A DNA stretch of 64,000 nt from Micromonospora rifamycinica (GTDB lineage Bacteria; Actinomycetota; Actinomycetes; Mycobacteriales; Micromonosporaceae), in NCBI RefSeq assembly GCF_900090265.1, contig NZ_LT607752.1:6578001-6642000 (forward strand). Reading direction: 5' to 3'. Shown here one piece after another: positions 40,329 through 47,674 of the stretch. Both the position numbers and the translations under genes were made by a program. Under the pieces are notes generated by a model. It was not told the DNA's origin. It was given only the letters and a program-made list of their open reading frames with translations, and made no database searches. How positions within the stretch are numbered: the first letter of the stretch is position 1; each line of letters starts with the position of its first letter.

Positions 40329-41039
40329 ATGTCAGCGATGGAGACGACACCTGCCCCGGTCGGCGGTACGGCCGCCGCCACGGGCCGCGGCCGGCTGGTC
40401 CCGCCGCCGAACCGCGCCTCCCGGCTGACCACCCTGCCCACCGCGACCCGTCAGGTCGTCATCGTCACCGGCAGCGGTTACGCCACCACGCACGCCACCC
40501 TGGAGACGTTCCACCGGGCCGGCGGCCACTGGGTGCCGGTGTCGGCCCCGCTGGCCGCCCGGCTGGGCGCGAAGGGGTTCAGCGACCACCACACCGAGGG
40601 GGTGGCGACCACCCCCACCGGGGTCTACTCGTTCGGCCCCACCATGTACGGCATCGCCGCCGATCCCGGCGTACGGTTCCCCTACCACCGGGTGGTCACC
40701 GACGACTGGTGGAACGAGAACCCGAACTCGGCCGCCTACAACACCTTCCAGCACAGCACCACCAACCCGGGCGGCTACAGCGAGGCGCTGTGGCGGGAGG
40801 TGCCCGCGTACACCCACTTCGCAGTGATCACCTACAACATGCCGCCGAACGTGCCGAAGCCGGTACCGAACGCCGGCAGCGGCATCTTCCTGCACGAGTT
40901 CAGCACCGCCGCCGGTGGCCCCACCGCCGGCTGCGTCAGCCTGGCGCACGCCGACCTGGTGGCCGTGCTGCGCTGGCTGGATCCGAAGTACGCGCCGCGC
41001 ATCGTGATCTGCCCGACGCAGAACCTCGGCCGGTACTGA
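40329..41039 (+). CDS. L,D-transpeptidase (YkuD)-like protein without signal peptide
   Basis: A 236-residue protein. The second half has the YkuD catalytic pattern GIFLHEFSTAAGGPTAGCVSL, with His189 and the nucleophile Cys202. The upstream sequence (EGVATTPTGVYSF, then DDWWNENPNSAAYN) matches the substrate-side loops of the family. YkuD enzymes make 3-3 crosslinks in peptidoglycan or attach proteins to it, outside the cytoplasm. No signal peptide or membrane anchor is visible from ATG 40329, and the extended upstream frame does not supply one, so export is unexplained. The first 40 residues are Ala/Pro/Thr-rich. The start lacks a clear SD; ATG 40338 is an alternative. Confidence 0.78.
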   Translation: MSAMETTPAPVGGTAAATGRGRLVPPPNRASRLTTLPTATRQVVIVTGSGYATTHATLETFHRAGGHWVPVSAPLAARLGAKGFSDHHTEGVATTPTGVYSFGPTMYGIAADPGVRFPYHRVVTDDWWNENPNSAAYNTFQHSTTNPGGYSEALWREVPAYTHFAVITYNMPPNVPKPVPNAGSGIFLHEFSTAAGGPTAGCVSLAHADLVAVLRWLDPKYAPRIVICPTQNLGRY

Positions 41040-41044
41040 GCCGC

Positions 41045-41320
41045 TCAGGACACCTCGTTGCGGACGATCGCCACCGCCACCCGGCAGAACTCGTCCATGT
41101 CGGGCTGGAACCCGGCGGCGATGTCGGGGTGCAGTCCGGACCGGGTCTCTTCGAGCAGCCGCTGACAGACCTGCTCGACCGGTTCACCCGCGTAGCTGGC
41201 CCGGACCCGGTCGGTGGCCGCCTGGAGGGCCGAGGTGAGCTGGTCCTCCAGCGGGCCGCGCAGCTTCTGCTGCACCGGGTCGAGCCCTCTCGGGTCGAGC
41301 GTGACATGTGGCTCCGACAT
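41045..41320 (-). CDS. Small helical protein of unknown function
   Basis: 91 residues, acidic and probably all-helical (LEDQLTSALQAATDRVRASYAGEPVEQVCQRLLEETRSG). No motif is recognised. ATG 41320 has GGGAG 5 nt upstream, and codon use fits the window. It lies 47 bp downstream of the RusA-like gene in the same direction, so the two are probably one operon. Its stop lies only 5 bp beyond the convergent L,D-transpeptidase stop, with no room for a terminator between them. Confidence 0.65.
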   Translation of the reverse strand: MSEPHVTLDPRGLDPVQQKLRGPLEDQLTSALQAATDRVRASYAGEPVEQVCQRLLEETRSGLHPDIAAGFQPDMDEFCRVAVAIVRNEVS

Positions 41321-41367
41321 CGGCGCTCCCTTCGTCGGCGTCCGCGGTACCCCACCGCGGGCGTCGG

Positions 41368-41802
41368 TCAAACCCCGGCTGGCGCGGCGGCCACCCGGAC
41401 CTGGTACGAGAGGTCCTCCGCCGGCTCCTCCCGGTACGACAGCCGGCGGATCTGCCGGTCGTCGGCGTACAGGGCGACGTCGACCAGGACCCCGAGGTGG
41501 GCCAGCCCGATGTTCGCCACCCGCTTCTTGTCCTGGAGTACGGCGCACACCCCACCGAGCAGGGTGCTGGCGTCGGACGTGCGGTGCCCGGGTGGGCACC
41601 GCAGGGTCAGGTCCACCTCGATCGGCCCGGCCAACGGCGTCCAGCCGGTCTGCTGGGCCGCGGTGCAGGCCGCTTCGAGCAGGGCGCGGACCCTCGTCGC
41701 CTGCCGATGGCCGGCGGCGAAGATGGACAGCGCTTCGGTTTTCACCGGTGGCAGGCCGCTCACCTCGAACGTCAGGGCGAGAGCGCGGGTCTCCTGCACC
41801 AC
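41368..41802 (-). CDS. RusA-fold protein, probably lacking one catalytic Asp
   Basis: 144 residues from GTG 41802 (GGAGG 6-7 nt upstream). The layout follows RusA-type Holliday-junction resolvases: an N-terminal strand LALTFEVSGLPPVKTEAL, a long helix, the strand GPIEVDLTLRCP, then HRTSDASTLLGGV, and finally LYADDRQIRRLSYREE. In RusA the middle motif is D-x-D-N; here it reads S-D-A-S-T, so one of two Asp residues is Ser, while the DDxQ motif is kept. It may therefore be inactive or altered, perhaps DNA-binding only. It is a chromosomal copy outside any visible prophage. The family assignment is by pattern and needs a profile search. Confidence 0.5.
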   Translation of the reverse strand: MVQETRALALTFEVSGLPPVKTEALSIFAAGHRQATRVRALLEAACTAAQQTGWTPLAGPIEVDLTLRCPPGHRTSDASTLLGGVCAVLQDKKRVANIGLAHLGVLVDVALYADDRQIRRLSYREEPAEDLSYQVRVAAAPAGV

Positions 41803-42134
41803 GGAGCACCTCCTCGTTGAGGATGATCCTGCCCAACCCGGTGGACGCGCCGGGGGAGTTCGCGGGAGAACCCACCGATCGGGCAGGCTGATGTCGGCCG
41901 GAGGCGTATCGACTACGACGGCGACGCGCTGGCTGTGGAGTGAGTGCGTCAACGCTAGTGCAAGCGGCACAACCGGGCTAGCCCGCCGACCGGCCAGTCG
42001 TGGCCGGCCGACGGGCTGCGCGGACGCCGACGCCGCTCACAGGGGCGACGGGACGCGGACGCTGACGTGACCGCCGCGGCCGGTGCGGGCGACGCGACGT
42101 CGGGCGTGGCGTGATGTGTCGCGGACGGGCGGGA
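41803..42134. other. Intergenic with palindromes upstream of the RusA-like gene
   Basis: 332 bp without a convincing gene. AGGATGATCCT (41821-41831), 19 bp before the RusA-like start, is a perfect 5+1+5 palindrome. GTGCAAGCGGCAC (41958-41970) is a 4+5+4 palindrome. On the minus strand TTGTGC and TTGACG words near 41940-41975 may be promoter parts. Nothing else stands out. Confidence 0.5.
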
Positions 42135-42713
42135 TCAGCGGCGGCCCCGCTTGATCTCGTGGAAGGCCGGCATCCGCAGCAGCGGCAGCAGGGAGTCCCA
42201 GATGGTGAGGGCGTCGTCGAGCGCGGGCACCTCGGTCAGGATCGGCCCGTGGATGCCCCGCTCGGCGCCCGGCACCATCAGCACCGGCGCACCGATGTCC
42301 GGTCCGGCCGAGGAGTACGCCAGCTCGTGCGACTCGCGTACCGCCGCGTCCCAGCGCGCGTCGTCCAGGGCGGGTGCCGCGTCCTGGACACCGGCCGCCT
42401 TGACGGCCGCGTCGACCAGGTCGGCCGAGAGTGAGGTGCCGGCGTCGTGGGTGCTCACGCCCAGCTCGGTGTAGAACCGGCCGGCGTCCGCACCGCGCCC
42501 GTCGGCGCGCAGCGCCTCGACCAGCCGCAGCGCCCGGGCGGAGGCGGCCATCGGCTCGGCGAACTGCGGCGGGATCCGCCCGGCGTTGAGAATGCTCAGG
42601 CTGAACGCCCGCCACTCGATGGTCAGGTCACGAGCCTCGGCCACCGTGACCAGCCAACGCGACGCGCGCCAGGTCCACGGGCAGGCGGGATCGAAGAAGA
42701 AGGTGGCATCCAT
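42135..42713 (-). CDS. Mycothiol-dependent nitroreductase-like DsbA-family protein (Rv2466c type)
   Basis: A 192-residue thioredoxin-fold protein. The N-terminal active site FFFDPACPWTWRASRWL has Cys11 in a CPWT motif where Rv2466c-type enzymes usually have CPWC. This monothiol form could still use mycothiol as the resolving thiol. The helical insertion and the cis-Pro region (GAPVLMVPG) follow the DsbA/FrnE layout. The cytoplasmic enzyme would reduce nitro compounds or mixed disulfides in mycothiol-using actinobacteria. ATG 42713 lies 6 nt after TAGGCT (42720-42725, complement), a leaderless arrangement without SD. The gene stands alone. Confidence 0.83.
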   Translation of the reverse strand: MDATFFFDPACPWTWRASRWLVTVAEARDLTIEWRAFSLSILNAGRIPPQFAEPMAASARALRLVEALRADGRGADAGRFYTELGVSTHDAGTSLSADLVDAAVKAAGVQDAAPALDDARWDAAVRESHELAYSSAGPDIGAPVLMVPGAERGIHGPILTEVPALDDALTIWDSLLPLLRMPAFHEIKRGRR

Positions 42714-42806
42714 CGGCCGAGCCTACGTCGGCCCCGCCGCGCACCCCGCCCGGCCCCGCTGTGCACCCCAACCCGGCCCGGCCTTGCGCGGCTCAGGGTC
42801 CGATCC

Positions 42807-42855
42807 GGTCCGGGGTCCGGCTCGGTCCGGGGTCCGGCTCGGTCCGGCCCGGCTC
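42807..42855. repeat. 17-bp tandem repeat GGTCCGGGGTCCGGCTC
   Basis: Two identical units at 42807-42823 and 42824-42840 are followed by a shortened third (42841-42855). It lies in the 214-bp gap between the nitroreductase start and the DUF397 stop, in generally C/G-rich sequence. Confidence 0.88.
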
Positions 42856-42927
42856 AGTGGCCGGGGCGGTGGCCGGGGCCGACCAGGCTCCCCGGCGTGG
42901 CGGTGGAGCCTGGTCGGGTGAGCCGGG

Positions 42928-43116
42928 TCAGTGCTGCTTGGCGTAGCCGACGAACGCCGTCCAGGCCGTCCGGTCGACGTGGAGGGTGCCGCCCTCGCGG
43001 TCCTTGGTGTCGCGCACCAGCACCCGGTCGGGCAGGTTGTCGGCGACCTCGACGCAGGCTCCGCCGTTGCCGCCGGACCTGGTCGACTTCCGCCACTGCG
43101 GGGTCATCATGTCCAT
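42928..43116 (-). CDS. DUF397 small protein
   Basis: 62 residues. WRKSTRSGGNGGACVEVADNL near the N-terminus and VRDTKDREGGTLHVDRTAWTAFV are the signature of DUF397, a family confined to actinobacteria. These small proteins are encoded beside an XRE regulator, are thought to form toxin/antitoxin-like or regulatory pairs with it, and are linked to development and antibiotic production in Streptomyces. ATG 43116 overlaps the end of the regulator gene by 10 bp, so translation is coupled. Role inferred from family context. Confidence 0.9.
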   Translation of the reverse strand: MDMMTPQWRKSTRSGGNGGACVEVADNLPDRVLVRDTKDREGGTLHVDRTAWTAFVGYAKQH

Positions 43117-43904
43117 GACTTCGCCACTTCCTCGATCAGCTCGATTGACTGCCGGCGGGGGAGCGCCTCGTTCCGCACGATCTCCCACGTCCTGGCCAGA
43201 CTAGCAACGTCGGTCGGCGCATCGACGATCTGCGCGGTGAGCTGGTTGTCCGCGTAGGCCACCCGTTCGCCGTCGGGCATCTCGGCGATGATGAACTGCC
43301 CGCCCAGCCCCAGGTACATGCCGGCGTCGGTCGGCACGACGTGCACCTGGACGTGTTCCTCGGCGGTCAACCGGGCCAGGTGCTCGCACTGCTCGATCAT
43401 CAGCCCCGGCTGGTCGAGCACCGGCCGGCGCAGCACCGCCTCGTCGATCACGCAGATGAGCTGCGGCGGGCGTTCCCGCCGCAGGATCGCCTGCCGTTCG
43501 AGCCGGGACGCCACGATCCGGTCGACGTCCTCCGCGGCGAACCGGCCGCCGGCCAGCGTCGCGCGGGCGTACCGCTCGGTCTGCAACAGGCCCGGCACGT
43601 ACGTCATCTCGAACCAGCGCAGGGTGGTCGCCTCCCGCTCGAACTCGATCCACTCCCGCAGCCAGGCCGGCTCGGCGTCGAGCCGGCCCAGCCTCTCCAG
43701 CATCCGTTGGAAGCGCCCGCCGGTCTCGTGGCAGCCGTCGACCGCCCGCATGAACTCCCTGGTGGGCGCCCGACCGCCGGTCTCCACCGAGCTGACGTGC
43801 GACCCCGAATAGCCGATGCCCTTGCCGAAATCCTCCTGGCTGAGCCCGAGCCCCGTCCGGAACAGACGTAACTCCTCCAGCACGTAGTCGGTAGCTGTCC
43901 CCAT
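43107..43904 (-). CDS. XRE-family regulator with DUF5753 domain
   Basis: A 265-residue regulator. The N-terminal helix-turn-helix (about 10-65) reads GLSQEDFGKGIGYSGSHVSSVETGGRAP. The rest, from WEMTYVPGLLQTERYARA-like sequence (here WFEMTYVPGLLQTERYAR), is the DUF5753 domain typical of actinobacterial XRE/DUF397 pairs. ATG 43904 is chosen because GGGGGTG precedes it and the HTH starts soon after; the frame is open to 44000. The gene overlaps the DUF397 gene downstream. A small Cys-motif protein gene is transcribed divergently at 44159, an arrangement seen in many such loci. Confidence 0.9.
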   Translation of the reverse strand: MGTATDYVLEELRLFRTGLGLSQEDFGKGIGYSGSHVSSVETGGRAPTREFMRAVDGCHETGGRFQRMLERLGRLDAEPAWLREWIEFEREATTLRWFEMTYVPGLLQTERYARATLAGGRFAAEDVDRIVASRLERQAILRRERPPQLICVIDEAVLRRPVLDQPGLMIEQCEHLARLTAEEHVQVHVVPTDAGMYLGLGGQFIIAEMPDGERVAYADNQLTAQIVDAPTDVASLARTWEIVRNEALPRRQSIELIEEVAKSWT

Positions 43905-44077
43905 CACACCCCCAGCCTCTGCCCACCGTGGATCGGCGGGTCCGTCGTGATTGCTCACCCGCGGTGCTGAGCTGCGCAGATGCGGTGAGCGTGTATCCAC
44001 GGTAGTGGGTCGATCACCAGGCTGTCACCATGGCGGACCCGCTGGCAGCCAGGGAGGGCGGTAGCGGGTCCTGCTGC

Positions 44078-44113
44078 GGGGCCGCTCCCGATCCCCCGTG
44101 CGGGAGCGGCCCC
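44078..44113. promoter_or_regulatory. Perfect 13-bp hairpin in the leader of the Cys-motif gene
   Basis: GGGGCCGCTCCCG (44078-44090) pairs perfectly with CGGGAGCGGCCCC (44101-44113) around a 10-nt loop. It lies 45 bp upstream of GTG 44159 and about 170 bp from the divergent XRE start. It may be a leader attenuator or a protein-binding site. Confidence 0.55.
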
Positions 44114-44158
44114 TTCCAGGACCGGATCGACGGGGATCGACCCGAGGAGGTGGCGACG

Positions 44159-44410
44159 GTGGTCCGACCGTCCGTCCCGCACGTCGCGATGCGCCCGCTG
44201 TGGCGGTGCCGCAACTGTGGCCGGGAGTGGCCCTGCCAACCGGCCAAGCTCGCCCTGCTCACCGAGTTCCGGCAGGACCGCACCGGGCTGCTCGTCTACC
44301 TCGGCGTCCTGATGACCGAGGCGACGCACCAGCTCGGCCAACTGCACCCGGGGCACCCACCGGCCCGGATGACCGAGCGCTTCCTGTCCTGGGCGCGGGC
44401 GCGGGGCTGA
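44159..44410 (+). CDS. Small Cys-motif protein divergent from XRE/DUF397
   Basis: 83 residues from GTG 44159 with GAGGAGG 8 nt upstream. WRCRNCGREWPC (Cys17, Cys20, Cys26) looks like half of a zinc-binding knuckle, followed by helices. Similar small proteins are common beside XRE/DUF397 genes in Micromonospora-like genomes and are sometimes labelled flavin reductase, a label the sequence does not support. Function unknown. It may be part of the same regulatory unit. An upstream extension of the frame to 44030 has no support. Confidence 0.65.
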   Translation: MVRPSVPHVAMRPLWRCRNCGREWPCQPAKLALLTEFRQDRTGLLVYLGVLMTEATHQLGQLHPGHPPARMTERFLSWARARG

Positions 44411-44643
44411 AACCGGGCACCCGGCCCGAGGGGCAACGATCGGGGACATCGGGAGCCGACCCGGCGGCGGGCGCCCGGGTACCGGCCCGAACTCGGGTTA
44501 CCGGCAGGTTTCGCGGCTTCGCGGGCCGGGCAGTCTAGGCGCACGGAACGGCCGGGCAGGTGCGTTTCCGCACGTCAGAGGCCCGGGCGCCTGCCGGGGC
44601 GCGGGTCACCTCCCCGGTTTTCGCCGAAGAGAGGGGGAGGGTG

Positions 44644-45933
44644 ATGACGGACCCCGGAACGGCCCGACACCGGCGTCGGCCGGCTGTCCGGGCCGGGGCG
44701 GTCGCCGCCGCGCTGGCACTCGTCGCGCCGATGGCCGCGTGCGGCACGGACGACGGTGGTGGAGGCACGCCGACGATCAACCTGTACTACCCGCCGGAGC
44801 AGAACCTGCAGAAGGTGGTCGACGACTGCAACACCCGGGCCGAGGGCCGCTACAGGATCGCCTACCGGGTGTTGCCCCGGCAGGCCGACGACCAGCGGGT
44901 GCAACTGGTCCGCCGGCTGGCCGCCGAGGACAGCGGGATGGACGTGCTCGGCCTGGACGTCACCTGGACCCAGGAGTTCGCCAGCGCGAAGTGGATCCGC
45001 GAGTGGACCGGCCATGACAAGAGTGAGGTCGAGCAGGGCACCCTGGCGGGCCCGCTGGACACCGCCCGCTACGAGGGCAAGCTCTACGGAGCGCCGAAGA
45101 ACACCAACGTGCAGCTGCTCTGGTACCGCAGCGACCTGGTCCCGCAGGCCCCGAAGACCTGGGACGACATGATCGCCACGGCCAAGGACCTCAAGGGGCA
45201 GGGCAAGCCGTACCAGGTGCTCACCATGGGCGCGCAGTACGAGGGCCTGGTGGTGCTCTACAACACGCTCGCCGAGAGTGCCGGGGGCAAGATCCTCAGC
45301 GACGACGGCAAGAAGGCCGTGATGGACGAAGGCACCGTCGAGGCCCTCGACCAGCTCCAGCGGTTCGCCACGTCGGGCGTGACGTCGCCGTCGTTCAGCA
45401 ACTCCACCGAGGATCCGGTCCGGCTGGACTTCCAGTCCGGCAAGGGCGCGTTCCAGGTCAACTGGCCGTTCGTCTACCCGGCGTTGCAGGAGGCCGACCC
45501 GGAGCTGGCCAAGAAGGTCAGGTGGGCACGGGTGCCCGGTATCGACGCGAACACCCCCAGCAAGGTCACCATCGGCGGGATCAACATGGCGGTCAGCGCC
45601 TACTCCAAGCACCCGGCGGAGTCCTTCGAAGCCGCGAAGTGCATCCGGGACGCCAAGAACCAGAAGTTCTCCGCGGTCAACGACGGGGTGCCCCCGACCA
45701 TCGAGGCGGTCTACGACGACCCGGAGATGGACGAGGCGTACCCGATGAAGGAGACCATTCTGGAGGAGCTGAAGGAGCCGGCGGTCCGGCCGCTGACCCC
45801 CGCGTACCAGAGCATCTCCACGGTGATGTCGGCGATCCTGTCGCCGCCGTCGGCGATCCGGCCGGAGCAGACGGCCAGGGAGCTGCGCGAGGCGATCTCC
45901 GACGCGCTCCAGTCCAAGGGGGTCCTGCCGTGA
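44644..45933 (+). CDS. Sugar ABC transporter substrate-binding lipoprotein (LpqY-like)
   Basis: A 429-residue lipoprotein. An Arg-rich start (RHRRR, 8-12) and a hydrophobic stretch lead to the lipobox PMAAC with lipidated Cys33. The mature protein (TINLYYPPEQNLQKVV onward) is a family 1 solute-binding protein. The gene order SBP-permease-permease-ATPase matches lpqY-sugA-sugB-sugC, the trehalose recycling importer of mycobacteria, and the sequence style fits that group. Trehalose, maltose or another disaccharide is the likely ligand; this is inferred. ATG 44644 follows GAGGGGGAGGG. The promoter region contains a short hairpin GTGCG-TTTC-CGCAC (44560-44573). Confidence 0.87.
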   Translation: MTDPGTARHRRRPAVRAGAVAAALALVAPMAACGTDDGGGGTPTINLYYPPEQNLQKVVDDCNTRAEGRYRIAYRVLPRQADDQRVQLVRRLAAEDSGMDVLGLDVTWTQEFASAKWIREWTGHDKSEVEQGTLAGPLDTARYEGKLYGAPKNTNVQLLWYRSDLVPQAPKTWDDMIATAKDLKGQGKPYQVLTMGAQYEGLVVLYNTLAESAGGKILSDDGKKAVMDEGTVEALDQLQRFATSGVTSPSFSNSTEDPVRLDFQSGKGAFQVNWPFVYPALQEADPELAKKVRWARVPGIDANTPSKVTIGGINMAVSAYSKHPAESFEAAKCIRDAKNQKFSAVNDGVPPTIEAVYDDPEMDEAYPMKETILEELKEPAVRPLTPAYQSISTVMSAILSPPSAIRPEQTARELREAISDALQSKGVLP

Positions 45934-46829
45934 GTCGGCGCGCCCCGTTGAGCGAGAACAAGAAGGCCGAACGGAAACTGGGCTGGCTGCTCTGCGCCCC
46001 GGCCGCGCTGGTCATGGTGCTGGTCACCGCGTACCCGATCATCTATTCGGTCTGGCTGTCGTTGCAACGCTTCGACCTGCGCTTCCCCGACCAGCGCGAG
46101 TTCATCGGGCTGGAGAACTACGTCACCGTGCTGAGCAACGAGTTCTGGTGGACCGCGTTCGGGGTGACCATGCTGATCACGGTGGTCACCGTCGCGGTGG
46201 AGCTGGTCCTCGGCATGGGGTTGGCCCTGGTCATGCACCGCACGCTGGTCGGCCGGGGCATCGTGCGGACCGCCGCGCTCATCCCCTACGGCATCGTCAC
46301 GGTCGTCGCCGCGTTCTCTTGGCGGTACGCCTGGACGCCCGGCACCGGCTACCTGGCCAACCTCTTCGACGGCAGTGCCCCGCTGACCGAGCGGGCCAGC
46401 TCGCTGGCGATCATCATGCTGGCGGAGATCTGGAAGACCACCCCGTTCATGGCGCTGCTGCTGATGGCCGGGCTGGCGCTGGTCCCGGAGGACCTGCTCA
46501 AGGCGGCCTCCACCGACGGGGCGACGGCCTGGCAGCGGTTCACCAAGGTGATGCTGCCGGTGATGAAGCCGGCGATCCTGGTCGCGCTGCTGTTCCGCAC
46601 CCTCGACGCGTTCCGGGTGTTCGACAACATCTTCGTGCTCACCAACGGCGGCAACGAGACCTCGTCGGTGTCGATGCTCGCCTACAACAACCTGATCCGG
46701 GGGCTCAACCTCGGCATCGGCTCCACGATGTCCGTGCTGATCTTCATCACGGTGGCGATCATCGCGTTCGTCTTCGTGAAGCTGTTCGGCACCGCTGCCC
46801 CGGGCAGCGACGACGGGGAGAGGCGCTGA
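45930..46829 (+). CDS. Sugar ABC transporter permease (SugA-like)
   Basis: A 299-residue MalF-type permease with six predicted membrane segments, the first at about 16-38. The EAA-type loop reads KAASTDGATAWQRFTKVMLPVMKPA. GTG 45930 overlaps the SBP stop in a GTGA arrangement, so translation is coupled. Together with the following permease it forms the channel of the importer. Confidence 0.92.
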   Translation: MSRRAPLSENKKAERKLGWLLCAPAALVMVLVTAYPIIYSVWLSLQRFDLRFPDQREFIGLENYVTVLSNEFWWTAFGVTMLITVVTVAVELVLGMGLALVMHRTLVGRGIVRTAALIPYGIVTVVAAFSWRYAWTPGTGYLANLFDGSAPLTERASSLAIIMLAEIWKTTPFMALLLMAGLALVPEDLLKAASTDGATAWQRFTKVMLPVMKPAILVALLFRTLDAFRVFDNIFVLTNGGNETSSVSMLAYNNLIRGLNLGIGSTMSVLIFITVAIIAFVFVKLFGTAAPGSDDGERR

Positions 46830-46830
46830 C

Positions 46831-47664
46831 ATGGCCGACACCACCACCCGGGCGAAGCTGCGCTGGGGCCTGATCGACGTCATCGTGGTCGTCTTCGCCC
46901 TGGTCCCGGTGCTCTGGATCGCCTCCCTGTCGTTCAAGACCCCGGGCACCCTCACCGACGGCAAGTTCTGGCCGCGGGAGTGGACGCTGGACAACTACCG
47001 GAGCATCTTCGACACCGACCAGTTCGTCCGCGCCCTGATCAACTCGATCGGCATCGCCCTGATCGCCACGTTCATCGCGGTGGTGCTCGGCGCGATGGCC
47101 GCGTACGCGATCAGCCGGCTGGACTTCCCCGGCAAGCGCCTGCTGGTCGGGGTGTCCCTGCTGATCGCGATGTTCCCGCAGGTGTCGCTGGTGTCGCCGC
47201 TGTTCGAGATCGAGCGGCAGCTCGGCCTCTTCGACACCTGGCCGGGGCTGATCCTGCCGTACATCACCTTCGCCCTGCCGCTGGCGATCTACACGCTGTC
47301 GGCGTTCTTCAAGCAGATCCCATGGGACCTGGAGAAGGCGGCGAAGATGGACGGCGCGACCCAGGGGCAGGCGTTCCGGCGGGTGATCGCCCCGCTGGCC
47401 GCCCCGGGCCTGTTCACCACCGCGATCCTGGTCTTCATCTTCTGCTGGAACGACTTCCTGTTCGCCATCACGCTCACCTCGACCGAGCGGGCCCGGACGG
47501 TGCCGGTGGCGCTGTCGTTCTTCACCGGCGAGTCGCAGTTCGAGGACCCCACCGGGGCAATCTGCGCCGCCGCCGTGGTGATCACCATTCCGATCATCCT
47601 GTTCGTGCTCTTCTTCCAGCGCCGCATCGTCTCCGGCCTGACCTCCGGCGCCGTCAAGGGATAG
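46831..47664 (+). CDS. Sugar ABC transporter permease (SugB-like)
   Basis: A 277-residue MalG-type permease with six membrane segments; the first is at about 14-33 (LIDVIVVVFALVPVLWIASL). The EAA loop is EKAAKMDGATQGQAFRRVIAPL. The C-terminus SGLTSGAVKG resembles that of NgcG. ATG 46831 follows the previous stop after one base. Confidence 0.92.
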   Translation: MADTTTRAKLRWGLIDVIVVVFALVPVLWIASLSFKTPGTLTDGKFWPREWTLDNYRSIFDTDQFVRALINSIGIALIATFIAVVLGAMAAYAISRLDFPGKRLLVGVSLLIAMFPQVSLVSPLFEIERQLGLFDTWPGLILPYITFALPLAIYTLSAFFKQIPWDLEKAAKMDGATQGQAFRRVIAPLAAPGLFTTAILVFIFCWNDFLFAITLTSTERARTVPVALSFFTGESQFEDPTGAICAAAVVITIPIILFVLFFQRRIVSGLTSGAVKG

Positions 47665-47674
47665 GTGACAACAA

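Noticed and set aside
44030..44158. N-terminal extension of the Cys-motif protein
   Set aside because: It runs through the perfect hairpin, has unlikely Gly/Ser/Pro composition, and GTG 44159 has a strong SD.
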